Assembly (NCBI GenBank): GCA_949316235.1
Contig: OX438751.1
Location: 15,500,801 to 15,564,800 of the forward strand
Direction of reading: 5' to 3'
Source: Oegoconia quadripuncta
Taxonomy: Eukaryota; Arthropoda; Insecta; Lepidoptera; Autostichidae
DNA length: 64,000 nucleotides
The position numbers and the translations under genes were made by a program. Position 1 is the first letter of the stretch. Each line of letters begins with the position of its first letter. The notes beneath the pieces are model-generated. The model was not told where the DNA came from, ran no database searches, and was given only the letters and a program-made list of their open reading frames with translations. Of this stretch, positions 20,784 through 33,684 are shown in pieces.

Positions 20784-23700
20784 GTAAGATAAATTGTGTT
20801 CCAATCTTAAAACCTCCATAATATTGACCTTTCGAAGTTCCCGAGGCTATTGTGTGTGATCAGCTGCGAAAGTATGAGACACAGTAAAAGATTGCTAGCT
20901 AAAGGAGAGTATGTACTTTTCTGTTTCCAAAGCTAGCTTTCCCTAAAACGTGAAAGCAATAATATTTTAGTTATTTAATATAAATCCAAAATATCACCAT
21001 CTAAGTAGGTCGAAAATGAAACCTCAAATGCAAATACAGTAAGCAAGTGTTTAGTTAATCAAGATATCTCAACAAAATTAAATCCGTTGCGGTTATATTC
21101 GCAATCATAAACAAAAGTGAATGTAGGCGCTCAATGGGAGAAGTAAGAATGTGAAACAAGGACAGACGTAACTTCCTTCGTGTACTAATACATAGTTTGG
21201 TACTATGTATTGATTAAAAGGTATTACGAAAGCCTCTTAAAAATCCAATATAATGCTTTTATAAACAGCCATTATGGTTGAACAGTACATACCTAGTTCT
21301 TTTTATTTATTATTGACTACTTTTAAACATATTTTAGATTTGATTTAAATTCTTGAGAATATCAATGGCGAAAACCATCGCAGCGTGGCGGCCCTAAGGC
21401 CTCGCGCGCATCCGGTTCCGGCCGAGGGTCGTTCTCACTGGAACAAGAACAATTTTGTGATTTCCGCGACTAATTAGAAGCAATAATTAATAACCCCGCG
21501 TTGCACACTCGCCGACCAGCTCACGCAATAACATTAGATGTAATTATATTCAAGGAACATTTAAGTTTTTAACGATAATGGCACCTTTCAAAAATCACTA
21601 AGAGCCGCATTGCCATTGTGCGGATTATTCAAGGCTCAAAGAATCTGGTCCAATAATGTTGCCTGTAACTGAACTGGCCTTACCGTGATTAAATGACTTT
21701 CCCTTATTATTGACCTTGATCTAATACAAAGATCTTTTTTATAACAAGGCAAACAATTTTGTACAATATTTTGTTATTATTTTATGAGGCGTGTAACATA
21801 ATTTATGTAGACTCGTAAATATAAGCTACATAGGCCTTGACTGGATGCTTGACCGGAAGAAAGTGGAGTATCATTAACATGCTGATCGCGTACGAGTGCT
21901 TATGTACCTCCTCGCATAGGGCATACTCTTGGTTAATATTTGCAGCAAAATATCAAACGAGAGCTAACAAAATGAAAATACAAACATTTTTGATTTTTTT
22001 TTGGGAACGGCAAATCCAAATTTAGCTAAACTTTGTGTGTATTATCGGATAACATTGAGTTAAGTATAGGCAGCGATAATTTTTAAAAGTAACCGCTTTA
22101 TTAAAGGTTCAGCGAATCTAAGAAATGATTATGGGAAGCACATGAAAAGAGCTCTGTTCAATTTTTTTTTATTATGTGATTTAGCCCAGAAATTAAAAAA
22201 TATTTCATGTGAAATCCTGAAATAATATTCCATTTTCCAAATAAAAGACAAATTTGGATATAGCTTTGAAAATCGCAGAAATTGGTACATATGATTAACG
22301 AAGAAAAAGCTTCTTTTTCATAGGTAAAGACCCAATATCTCGTAAAATTCTGAAATCAATACGTTTTTTATAATTGTAATGTTTTGTAATACCGAAGTCG
22401 TTAACACGATGTTGCACAACGTCAATAATTGCATGTTACACGAATAGGTACTAAAAATGTACCAGTTTAGTTTACATTTTATTGCCTAATTCACTTCTCG
22501 TTAGATCACTGCAGTTTTGCACCTTAGGCTAATCACGGTCACAGATCAGGTTTGCTATATTTTACAATTTGTAATACATATATCTCGCTGCGTTTAAATT
22601 TCCGGTAGCGTTACTTGGCCAGCTTTACTGGTAATGTTACCGTCGTCATGTCGTTGACTGTACCTATCAAATGACTAACGTTCATATGACATGGTCGAAA
22701 AGGTAAAACGTAGTTAGAAGAGATCTATAACTCTTGAAATTAAACTAAACAAACTAACATTTGAATGCAATCGATGCAGGGCTTTATATTATAACAGATT
22801 TATCGGCCCATATGAAAGACATCAACGCACACCACGGGCCTTGTTGGACAAACTATTGTTAGTTCCTACAATCTGTACGTACTTGTTGTTACATTGTGAA
22901 GGTACATTTGGTGTTATCGTGTTTCTACATTGACAACTCAGAAATATTCTATATAATCTGAAAAATAAAACGTAATCTTCATTTGAAGTTTAACTCATTT
23001 TTGAAATCCGTTCAATTTTAATTATTTAAAAACGCATTGAAATCTCAAACGGCACTTTGCCACATTCGTATTTGGTAGTTACTTGCTTCACACTCAAGCA
23101 TCACGTACGTGATGTTAGAATATACATAATGGAATTCAGCTATTTTGATAATATCAAAGAACTGTGCTGAAATACAGCATTCTGGCCTGTTGCTGATTTC
23201 CTCATTCCCATACGAAGAGACTGCTTTACCTATGATTATAATTATCCCAAAAAAGTGTGCGTAAATAGTACAGAATAGTTCTACAAAAACAATGAAGTTA
23301 TATGTATAGATGTCTTTGTGAAAAAGGGCAGCGCAAGTGACGGATTTTTTGTAGGCTGGCCAAAAATCAAAATCGGACAAGCTTGTCCGCGAGAATGGAA
23401 TGTATGCACCCTACGCAACTAAATAGTGTGACCGACAAGAATGCTCACTTAAAATACTGAATAACTCTTCAACTATAGTGGCACTATTTTTTCCCTTGGG
23501 TACTATTTGGCACTATTTCAGTATAGTTTTTTGACAATGTCAAAATAGCTGAATCCCACTGTGTGTATTCTAGCATCACGCACGTTTCGCATCAACTATT
23601 GAATTACGACTAACTTCATTCTTATACACGTGGTTGGTGAACCCTGTAAGACCTGCAATAAAGTTTCGTTTATAAATTCTAATTATTTTTTTTGCACAAC

Positions 23701-24405
23701 TGTTTAGCACCTGCAAGTTTATAAGTATGACTGAGTCAAGGAATAGGGAAACCTATCTTCAATACTTATAAGATGATCTCAACCTATGTATGTAATTTAC
23801 TTGTACAAATAAGTACTTAGGTATAAGATAGAGGCTAAAGTTAGGAGCACTTTCCCGCTTTCGTTCTGAATTTCTTTAAACACGTTCTGTCAAAAACTAT
23901 CTGTTTTGATATCGCTAGCGTTATTCTGAAGAGCTTGAGCCATATTAGGATGAGCATGTTGTGCTGAGCGGACGCGGGTTTGGCCACTTGTCGATGTAAA
24001 ATTGTTCATTCTGATAGTATCTGATTTCTATCTATGAATATGTAATATTATTATCATTTTAATTTTCTAAAAAATAGAAAAGATACCATAGAGGTATTTA
24101 GGTAGGTGTTTTTGATTATTTTTTTAGAATGGGGATTAGAATGGATGCTTGGGTGTCTGATAGAATAGAATCTACCTTACCGACCTTATTTTTAAGTTCC
24201 AAATTATGAATACCATTGGTGTATAATAGAGAATTTTGTATTGTACATAACATACCTATATGTAGTCCTTACATTTTTGAATTCGCTGTCAAGGTGGCGG
24301 GATTTACTATTACTAGTAAATACAGTTAATTATGGACCAATGAGTATTTATATGTATGAGTAATTATATGTAGTTAACGACGATGTTATTTACTTCATAT
24401 TACAT

Positions 24406-24680
24406 GACGACCTGTTTGGTGTTGTGGTTAGCAACTCTGACCACTATACCAAAAGGTTGCGGGTTCGAATCCCGCTAGGGGCATATGTTTGTGTGATGAA
24501 TACGGATATGTGTACCCTAGTTATGGATGTTTTCATTTATAATAAGTATTTATTTACATAAAAAAGTATTTATGTAGTATATCAACCATCTGGTATCCAC
24601 AACACAAGCATATAGTTGCTTACTGTGGAGCTAGATGGCGCTGTGTGTATGTCTAAGGATATATATTTATTATTATTATT
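24406..24680 (+). mobile_element. tRNA-derived SINE, family B, copy 1 (full)
   Basis: The head GTTGTGGTTAGCAACTCTGACC with GGTTGCGGGTTCGAATCCCGC (box B) is followed by a body with GTATATCAACCATCTGGTATCC and GGAGCTAGATGGCGCTGTGTG, and the element ends in (TTA)n. Body copies recur at 39575-39712 and 51784-51997. Confidence 0.8.
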
Positions 24681-26073
24681 TGTTATTGTGTTATTGAAAA
24701 GTGATATAATAAATATTGTTCAGTAGGTACATCCGGGTTGTGTGACTGGAATTAAGTATCCACTACTAGGTGTTCCTAAGTGCCCGAACGCAGGTGACTG
24801 ACTGTAGAGTCGGCTTCACTTGGCTTGTTGCAGAGGTCCGTTTTTTAAAGCTCTGCAATCCTACTTTGCACTCTTCAAATCGACTTCTCATTTTCACTAG
24901 AGAAATAATCGATTCGAAACGTGGAAAGTAGAATTTAATAAACGGGGTCCTGCGGATTTTAGTCATCTAATACTTTTCTAATGCCACTAAACATGCTTTC
25001 AATCTCCCTTGCAACCATTATCACAAATAAATAAAATTATGCAACTTAACCGCGTACGGGCACGCATTATAAAGGTTTATCTTAAAACCGTATTACCTAA
25101 AATCGGGAAATTTGGCGTCCCGATCAACGGTAAATAGGGACGTGTCCATTGCCCCTGAAACACGGAATGTCTTGCACAAATTGGGACAACCGGCAACGTT
25201 ACTGTGCGAGGTCTCCGTTTCGAACGGCTACTCCGGTCCGTGGACATGCTTGGACGCTTTTCTGGCGTGATATTTATTCATAACATTTGATTTATTACCT
25301 ACCTGCTGATGACACTTGATCTGCAAAACTGCAGTCATCAAAACCATCTATCACTGAACATATGACAGTTCCTAAATAGGAAAACATTAATTTCAGTTTC
25401 TAATGACACGAGTGATTTCACTATTGTAAATGCCATTCTTTAAATGGAAGAATGATTTTCAATCAATGCCTCATTTGGAATTACATTTTATTTTATTTTG
25501 AACGTCGGGTCTTAACAAACAAATTTGTAAACGAACAAACCGATAGATCGATATATTTAATTGTTAAATTTCCAATCAAGCAACTATTATACGTCTTATA
25601 TGGATTCAATAAAAGTGTTGTAAAATGCAAATCTTTGGAGTGTTTGTTAATTACATTACTAGTTTAAACAAAGGTTTTCATTGGGCTCAGACCCACATAC
25701 ATATTCTTTTAAAAAATGACAAAAATATGACTGCATTTTACTTCTCCAAATACAATTTGCGTTACTATTATATAGGTACGTTAGAATAAGCTTCGTAATC
25801 AATTATTTTATAGCTAATGACCTTGTTTCACCCGGTTTTGTTAGCAGGTTTTGCGATTATTTCTAAATTTAACAAATTAGAAACAACATACAAATGTCAT
25901 CAACATTTTGTGCACTTTGAGTCACCGATTGCTCGTAATTAAGTTAAACAAGTTTACAAACTCTATATTAGCTCTGATTACCAAATTCAAGATCTTGGTT
26001 AAATCTACTTTGGTCGGGAATTAAAGTATTCAACCTGCGGGTTTTTAAGTGTTACGCAATCGGGGCTTAGGGC

Positions 26074-26468
26074 CGTATTAATAAATCGATGTTGAGATTG
26101 AGATCGCTTCTCAGTCTCAATACTACTTTTTGATACTGTTTTATTATGCAACAGATTCTCAAGCGTCAACTTAAAGTCATCTCAATCTTTACTACTAATC
26201 TTGTGACCGGTCTCAAGTAAACGTGTTGATTAATAAACCGAACTTGAGACCTGAAAAGCACGTGCATATTCAAGCAGTACTCACTTGAGAGGTGCGTGTA
26301 TTTATAAAGTAAACTCAAGGCTATCAATCATTCGCCGCCAATACTTGAGAAGTGATCTCAGCTGAGTAGACCTCAAGATTGGTTTATAAATTAGCACGGA
26401 GCTTGAGATAGCGTCAACTGCTCAAGCATCTCGGTTGATACTTGTATTGAGATTGGTATATTAATACG
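26074..26468. mobile_element. MITE with CGTATTAATA terminal inverted repeats
   Basis: It begins CGTATTAATAAATCG and ends TATATTAATACG. Inside are repeated TTGAGA/TCTCAA words on both strands, as if built from internal inverted repeats. The interrupted relative at 9443-10009 shares both ends and the CTCAGTCTCAATACTA inner sequence. Confidence 0.65.
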
Positions 26469-26550
26469 TTCCATCAAGATACACCTGTAATAAAAATTCG
26501 AAAAAGATATTTTTCAAAAATGGCTTGTTAAATCTGTTTAAAATATAAGA

Positions 26551-26655
26551 TAACTGATTGGTGTAGTTGAAATCTATTGTTGCGGTTTCGAATCCCGCAA
26601 CGCGTAAAAGTTTGTTTGATGAATACAAACATTTATTCCCGACTTATGGATGTTT
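26551..26655 (+). mobile_element. tRNA-like SINE, family B', partial
   Basis: ATTGGTGTAGTTGAAATC..GTTGCGGTTTCGAATCCCGCAACGCGTAAAAG, then TTTGATGAATACAAACATTT. The inverted copies at 38170-38362 and 44850-45078 have the same head. Confidence 0.65.
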
Positions 26656-27289
26656 AAATATATAGTTATTTATTTATTTAACACTTTATTCCATATAAGC
26701 ATATACATTAAACATAATCATACCACGACAATTTAAAAAAATATACATAACGGATTACGTTATAAAGTATCCATAATACAAGCTTTGCCTAGTTGGGATA
26801 TTGTCGAAATATTTATTTATTCAACATAGATTACGTAGGCTCCATTATAACCAATGTAGGTATATAAGTAAAAAACAAAAATATTAAATTATTTATAGTA
26901 AATCCGTAGGATAGTAAATCCCATTGTGAAATGGGCATGAAATTAACTGCGTGACTGTACTTCTTTAGTTGTAGATATCAAGAAATTTCTCTATAGAAAG
27001 CGATAATCCACCAAAAGATGATGCATAAATTGTATGTCTCAATAGGCTGGGGGATATCCAATGATGGAGAGCATGATGACATGCATTTGCAAGTATAACT
27101 TCTATCTAGGTACAACCTAAAATCATACAGCGAATGCTCTCGTGTCTGAAAATTGTTTGTAACTTTTGAAAGTAATAAAGTAACGAAGGTTTATTTAAAA
27201 AATATATATCATACATAATATCAAGGCATTTCTATTATCAACACAGAGTGAAGCATTAGAGAACATTTTAGCCTCTAATTGTCTATATG

Positions 27290-27480
27290 GATGTAAGGCA
27301 GTGTTGCGCAGCGCAAAGGCAATCGAGAGCGGTTGGGGAGAGGTGCGGATAGGAGGGAGGGGGGAGGGGGGCGGTGTCAGCTGGCGGCCACCAAGTGAAA
27401 GTGAGCTGAAGTGGACCGGCCCCGCTACAAGTCCACCACTACTCAATACTATAGAAACCATACAGAGCGTGCAGTAGCAG
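27290..27480. other. GC-rich island
   Basis: A block of G-rich sequence (GGGAGGGGGGAGGGGGGCGG) with CpGs in an AT-rich stretch. There is no convincing frame and no strong donor next to it. It could be an alternative CHSA promoter or an enhancer, on composition alone. Confidence 0.35.
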
Positions 27481-29119
27481 TAGCCTACCGTTTGTTACAA
27501 ACTAAATAACATTATTTACGCAATATAAACTAAGTCGAGATTAGGAACTCGTTAATTTAGACGTTTCGTGTTTCAGATTGATTCATGTGATATGTTTATC
27601 TTTAGATAATACAAGCATAATTGAGGTCAATTTTAAGAAGTAAACTGTTGACTTCTTTGAATTAGGTAGTAGCTATTGTTATATGAGATACTTATAGATG
27701 TAGAGTTAAATTTCTTTTTAGGTTCAAGTATAGATTTTAAATGTCAATACAATAGTGGTCAATGTCCTTCTGGTCGTTAAGAATTTGATGTTTTCGGTAT
27801 CGACTCGCTAAGAAGAACAATACAATAGTTCAAACATTGATAGACTTATGATGACCAGTCAGTAAGGCAGTAGCAGTTTAATGCTTGAAACAACATCCAC
27901 GGCTCATATTTCTAAATATACAGAAATACATACGTGATGGGGGGTGAGCCCATCGCCGCCATTAAAACGTACAAGTATATATAGATGTTTTGTCCACTAG
28001 TCGCCTTTTACGACCCCCACGGGGAGAGACAAGTTGATTTTTTTACGAGCTTTCCCAGCACGTACTCTGTTATATTAGGTATCGTTACAATTTATTGTTC
28101 CAGTAAATTATTTACTTGATATGCTTAATTAATGCCACCCGTTCGATGGACTAATAATATTGTGGAAGAAGTACTCGTATTTATTTCCAAAAGGAAATCA
28201 TTTAGGCTCTCCGTATACAGCTGACTTTTTGTACGCGTCTGTTGCGAAACCCGTGTGAGTAAAGAGCATGTAAACAATATCCATCCTTCTTACGCACGTG
28301 CATTTCTTTGGAAAAATGTCCGCCCTGGGCGAAGGGCCTAAATGTTCAAGAATATACTATAAAAATTACGCCGAAGTACATACTTTAAATTAACATTTAT
28401 GGATGGAACCTGTTATCTATATTTGTTATTAATATAAAATACCCTAAGGTAAGCTTAATTAAATAAGTATTTGGTCACCGAAAGTACTAATGAATGACTG
28501 TAAGCTGCAACGTTTGCTCCATTGTTTCCGGAACTAAAGCAATTGCGTCATCTCTTTGTAGGCGTAGTAAGTAAAAAGTACAGTTACTGATTATGTAGAG
28601 TGTTTTATAAAGCTACAGTCGCTTACATGGCAAACGTAACACAACATCATTGCATATATGCAGTTATGTTACTCCACTGGTGGACAGCGGTCTCAGCCTA
28701 TATACGATTTTCCCTAAGAAATCGCTAATTAGTGGGTGGGAGAAATTGGCAATCACAGACTAGTTATTGAATCCATTACTCAACAATATACCATAGTAAT
28801 TTTTATTTCAATATAAAATACATATATCCGCCTCACCTCCCACTGTAACTAGGTACTGTAAGTCAGTATCAATACATAACAGGTACTCTGCATATCGGCG
28901 ACGCCTACTGAAGGTAGTGTCATCATCATATTAGCCAAATGACATCTGGAAATGTCTTATCTGACTCCATTGTGCTACTCTAGACCTAACACTAATTAAG
29001 AAAAATCTATTTTCCACCCCCGACGCCAAATATATATAGGCTTACGGTTGAATTGTTAAGATGAAGTGAGACTTGACCCATTTTGTATACACGTCAGTGC
29101 AAATTCGGATGGATGAGAT

Positions 29120-29387
29120 TACAGGGTGAATTTGAATTCGTGTAATTACCTTTAATTGGCCACGTTACTCTTGATTACGAACAATTTTTCCCAAGGAACC
29201 ATAGTTGAATTCAATCAAAGAAATTTCGATTGCCCATACAAATTAAACCATTCTGAAACCACCTTTAATATGGAAGTCGAACAATTTTCGGCTTAAGTCG
29301 GCTATGGGTCCTAGTGGAAAGCTGGTCATAATCAGGAGTGGAATCTACGGTAAAACAGGAATAACACGAATTAAATTTCACCCTGTA
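29120..29387. mobile_element. MITE with TACAGGGTGAA termini
   Basis: TACAGGGTGAATTTGAATTCG at the left and CGAATTAAATTTCACCCTGTA at the right are imperfect inverted repeats of about 25 nt enclosing 268 bp. CAGGG next to TA at both ends fits insertion at TA, as in the foldback at 4913. Confidence 0.7.
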
Positions 29388-30223
29388 TATTACGAGTCAG
29401 CTACAGTCTCATATATGTACCAACTGTCGAAATCGTGATTTTATAAAGAAACTGTTGTTTTTGTAAATTAACTATTGTAAGTTCAATTCCGAAATTACCT
29501 GCGGTTGACTCTACACAGCGGGCCCTTAGTTATAAAAATATTTAAAAGCAAAGATTAAGCCATACAGTGTTTCGCCATTTTCATAGTCAGACGACTCTCT
29601 ATTTAGCTAATCAGTGCTAAGTATTCTAATAAGTACCTACATAATTAGATAGTACGTAACCTATGTTGATCTATCGCCTATATTAAATGCTAGTTTACAT
29701 TAGGTTGTAAGGTAAGTTACCGGGGTTTGATCTTCGATATTTGAAATTTGTCTTATCCAAAACCGCCTGTTTATCTTTCTTCCTAATTCATGGAAAATTC
29801 TTCGTTTGAGGTACTTACCGTAATGTTTATCTTTACGAGTGTAATATGCGAGTGTAGAACCTCAAATATAGGATCTATATAATTAATGCAAGTATAGCGC
29901 ACGTCATGTTAATTGACTTCAGTGGAACTATTGGAATTGTATTGATTACATGGTTTCCATGACATAAATAAAATATAAGTACCTACTCACATGGGATATA
30001 GGTACTCGTATCATTTCTGTAATATGAAATATACATCACCCACATTATTATGGTAAAAATAGTCATAAAGAAGAAAATAATTGCGCTTTACCAAAATAGA
30101 GTAACCAAAATGGTTTTTACAAATTAGTTGCAGGTTTTTTTGGTGAGTTGTAGGAGGGTTATCTAATACCTATAATTAGTCTATCGAATATTAGTTTGTA
30201 TAAGGAGATAATCTCACAGCACA

Positions 30224-30350
30224 ATGGCCGTCCATTGTCCAGTCGTGGCGATGGCAGTGGCGGCGGCCGGCGCGGAAGTCGCTGACCTTGCGGCAGCGGC
30301 GCGGGCGCAGCCCCGTACTTACGCCTCCGCCGAAGTCACCATACAAGACT
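30224..30350. other. GC-rich island, unassigned
   Basis: A strongly GC-rich, CpG-dense block (GGCGGCGGCCGGCGCGG; GCGGCAGCGGCGCGGGCGC). Both strands are open over it by composition. The plus strand gives a 42-codon Ala-rich frame from ATG 30224, and the minus strand has a GTAAGT at about 30318-30323. Not recognised as a known exon. Confidence 0.3.
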
Positions 30351-30739
30351 AATAAAATGAACGATTCCAACAATGATAGAAAATAGAGATGCTGTTTATG
30401 ACAAATTCTATTTTTTTTTAATAATGTGTACGAGCAATACAAGTACATCTGCATATTCCCCTCAATCCATTGGGCTCAAAACATTAGTAAAAGTATAGAT
30501 ACGAACATGAATATTTTCGATCCTATGTAGTACCTAACAGTACCACGGCACTAGTGGTCAGCGCTTTCAGTATCGTTCGTACTGAAGAGGTGATCAGCTT
30601 GAAAAATATTGCGTTCATATAATACGTGCTCCAAATGCAGATGGTGTATAAAATATTTTTAGTTGTCTATTGGAATTGAGATGTTAATTTTGACAAATAA
30701 GAATATAATATTTAAGATTATGTGATCGATCAGTAGAAC

Positions 30740-30990
30740 TCGGCGATCGGACCATGGGCAATAAACGAGGCAATCGTAGCGCATTCGCTATTCGTTTTTG
30801 ACTAGCGAAATTAAGCAACAGCTGGCGCGATCAGTCTGTGGATGGGAGACCACTATTGACATTTTTAATAAGAGTGTTTTCGTACTTCGGACGGCACGTT
30901 AAATAGGCAGTCCCCGTTGTTTTCCATTGAAGGCAGATGGTAGCCTACAGGGACGGTATAAAAACACTGACTATCAGATCTGACTAGTCT
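30740..30990 (+). mobile_element. 5S rRNA-type SINE
   Basis: 30803-30853 resembles the internal control region of 5S rRNA: CGAAATTAAGCAAC..GGCGCGATCAGT..TGGATGGGAGACCAC. A non-ribosomal body follows (ACGGCACGTTAAATAGGCAGTC). The 5' half of a 5S gene is absent, so this is a retroposon head and not a 5S gene. Confidence 0.65.
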
Positions 30991-33585
30991 AACACAAATC
31001 CATTAATTCGCACTGGGCCCGCGTGGTGGATTATTGCCCATGTCCTTTCCCACTGAAACGAGGCTGTGCCGCACCACTGCCTCAACAATGATGACTTACG
31101 GCCATGGCAAAAGCAATGAAAACCGCGCCATATATGTCCAGCATTGGACTTATACGGGTGTTGGCGAAATGATATAAGTAATAAGAATCGTTTATTTGAC
31201 CCATAATATACCTACCTATTTAAGTATGTTCGTAAAGGATAAAAATTATATTCGTCTTCAGGTATCAAATCATTATTGCTGAGATCAAATATGTGTATAT
31301 TGTATGCCAATCTCATACGTACAGTCGACTCCATAAATAACCATACTGGGCAATTTTTTTTATGATCATTGGTATAATGTTGATCATATAAGTTGTATCA
31401 TCCGAAGTTCCATCCGAAGAAGAAGATAAATATGATGTCAATACAAGAAATAAAGATAAACTTGCAGGTCATGTAAGCAGACTTAGCAACATAAGTATAA
31501 TTCATTCAGAGGGCTTTGCATAATTTTTTCATAAATTTCCCTATGATTTACGTCTACGATAAAAACGCCCTTTCAATAAATTTAAAGATTCTATAAAACA
31601 GAAACTTATTAAGGAAGCATATTATAAAATATCAGACTATTTGGATCATAATCAGCCAATGCCGTAACCAGCTCGTTCGCATGCCAGGCTATTTCAAAAT
31701 CAATAATGAAATATTATTGTGTCTTTTTGTGATATTTAACCTGTTATTAAAAAGAGCAATCCCTCGAGTTTCTTGCTTGTTTTTCGGGAAAATTGCATGT
31801 TGAACAAGCAGTAGCTTAAAAAATGTAAAATCTGACTATTTTAAGAGTACCTTTATTTTGACTTTAGTCTAAGCAACAGAATCATTTTAGAGAACTGTGG
31901 TTGGTATAGCTTGAATAGGCCTCATGCTACCATTATACATATAGAACAGCCCTGTATGATTAACTATGATTCCGACTGTACATAAGAACTACGATATGTT
32001 AAAATGGTAATGCTCTTTGTTCCTTCAGACAAGTAGTGCCTCAAAATAAATAAAATGGATTTCTCCCGTAAGCTTCTAGGTCTGCAAGGGATGAACGACC
32101 GGCAAGGTCGCAGGGTTCGCCGCCAGGAATGCGGGCTCTGCTGCTGTGGAATGGAATGATCATGATTCACGCTACCGATACTTTATAACTAAGTACTTAC
32201 TCGTATCTACACGATACCTGCAGACTAGTGTCGTTTAAGTTTCTTTGCGGTTAGTTGGATAAACCTATCTAGATAAAGACTTCAATCAGCCTGTTCTTAG
32301 TTCAAGGTTTAAACTTCTCTTAGAACTTTACGCCTACAACAGGGCTTAGAACTTTTGGGTATTTATTTATTGTATTCGCCGCCAAAATTGAAAGAAGGAA
32401 TGGCACCATTTCGGTATCTGTCTATTACAATGTCTATGTGTTAGTAGACTATCTGGTGGTCTGTCGCAGTCATGAAAGTAAAGCTTGTTAAGGCTCAAAG
32501 TTGTAGTTTAGATATTCATAAAAAAATCGAATATTTAGGTGCCGTTAGTTTGAATCCTGTACTAATGAATCTGTGTACAAATCATATTTATTGTAAAGCA
32601 ATTCAATGAGACCTACACTTACCTAGTAGTTCTAGTGTCTTCAGTAATTAAAGTAAACTTTACAATACACTATTGCGCTAAGGTGCGACGACGACACGAT
32701 AACCTCTAATATTTTTAAACGACCTATCCAAAGACACCCCACAATAGACAGACAGACGGACATGCCGAAATTATAAGGGTTCCTTGTTGACTACGGAAAC
32801 TGCAAAGTACAAAATATGCAGTGGGGTTTTGGTTTTCAAATACTGAAATTGTTATTAAGATGTTCCACTTGATTGTTCATCTCGATTCACGTATTCGTAC
32901 GTTTGTCAAAGTCACGAATTTGTAAGCACATAATACAAGTAAAAGCGTGACAACATCATCGGTCTAAAATGGAAAGTTATGTTCTGCTTAATTTCTCCCA
33001 ATATGCATTAAGAAAATTATAATGGATGACTATTGGGGGCGCCAGGCAATAATTAAAATTAAACGATACTTATACCGGCTACCCAATATATCTGCATAAT
33101 GACTGTCTAATAATAAATATTATTATAACAGTTACAGAAGAGTCATTAAGATAGAAAACGTATTAAGGGTATGTAATATGTTTCATCACATTACCTAAGT
33201 ACTTACTTCATGTATATGTAGTAGGCAGATAGTGAAATTAGCCATATATTACAATCCGCCTATAGGCACTTAAATTGTATGGCTAAATCAACGATCTACC
33301 TGCGACATGCACACTTATTGGTTGTAACAAAAATATATCTCTAAAAAACAAATGTAGCGTTTTGAATTACTAAACCGGTAATGACACTTATTAGGTATGT
33401 TTACTTTTGATCGATCGATCTCATGTTAAGGTGTACGATGATTTAGTTATTACAGATCTATTTTGTTCTGCTAAATGCGTCGGTGAGTAATATAATATAC
33501 CAACGTCAGCATGTAACCATCATATGCAAAGTAGAGGTACTCTAGTATCCTATTGAAATACTAAAAAAAAATTCAACCATTTCAG

Positions 33586-33684
33586 AACGACGATGGCGAC
33601 TTCGGGGGGGAAGCGTCGTGAAGAGGGAAGCGATAACTCTGACGACGAGCTCACACCGCTTGCCAACGACATATACGGAGGCAG
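33586..33684 (+). CDS. CHSA: CHSA exon 2a (first coding exon, isoform 2a)
   Basis: Acceptor ...ATTTCAG at 33585, seven untranslated bases, then ATG at 33593 ([15 protein letters not shown]...) and 92 coding nt ending phase 2 at a GTTAGT donor (33685). This short acidic N-terminus is the usual one of lepidopteran CHS1/CHSA. It splices to the constant exon at 45804, giving ...[14 protein letters not shown]. Confidence 0.93.

Larger units (their letters stand above)
20784..33585 (+). other. Probable CHSA intron 1 (repeat-bearing)
   Basis: 12.8 kb with no gene that I can support. Contents in order: a moderately GC-rich patch 21361-21530; the inverted copy of the 3212 repeat near 22615; family B SINEs at 24406-24680 and 26551-26655; a MITE at 26074-26468; a GC island 27290-27480; a repeat 27930-28060 (gtcgccttttacgacccccacgg); an RTE tail 28915-28995; a MITE 29120-29387; a GC island 30224-30350; a 5S-type SINE 30740-30990; a LINE-like piece 31000-31150; and a short dispersed repeat at 32745-32820. 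The rest is AT-rich. Confidence 0.6.

Noticed and set aside
20481..20819. 112-aa minus-strand frame over the candidate CHSA exon 1
   Set aside because: The same composition effect; the plus-strand initiator and donor are more convincing than a protein there.
21711..21719. FTZ-F1 type site TGACCTTGA downstream of candidate CHSA exon 1
   Set aside because: It fits YCAAGGYCR on the minus strand, but such a degenerate 9-mer is expected several times by chance in 64 kb; no clustering was seen.
24406..24485. tRNA gene with an intact box B
   Set aside because: The 5' and 3' ends cannot pair into an acceptor stem, and the sequence continues into a repeated body; it is a SINE head. The same applies to 9833, 26551, 38300, 45010, 46380 and 47800.
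30803..30853. 5S rRNA gene
   Set aside because: Only the internal control region is present, without the first half of 5S, and the downstream body is non-ribosomal.
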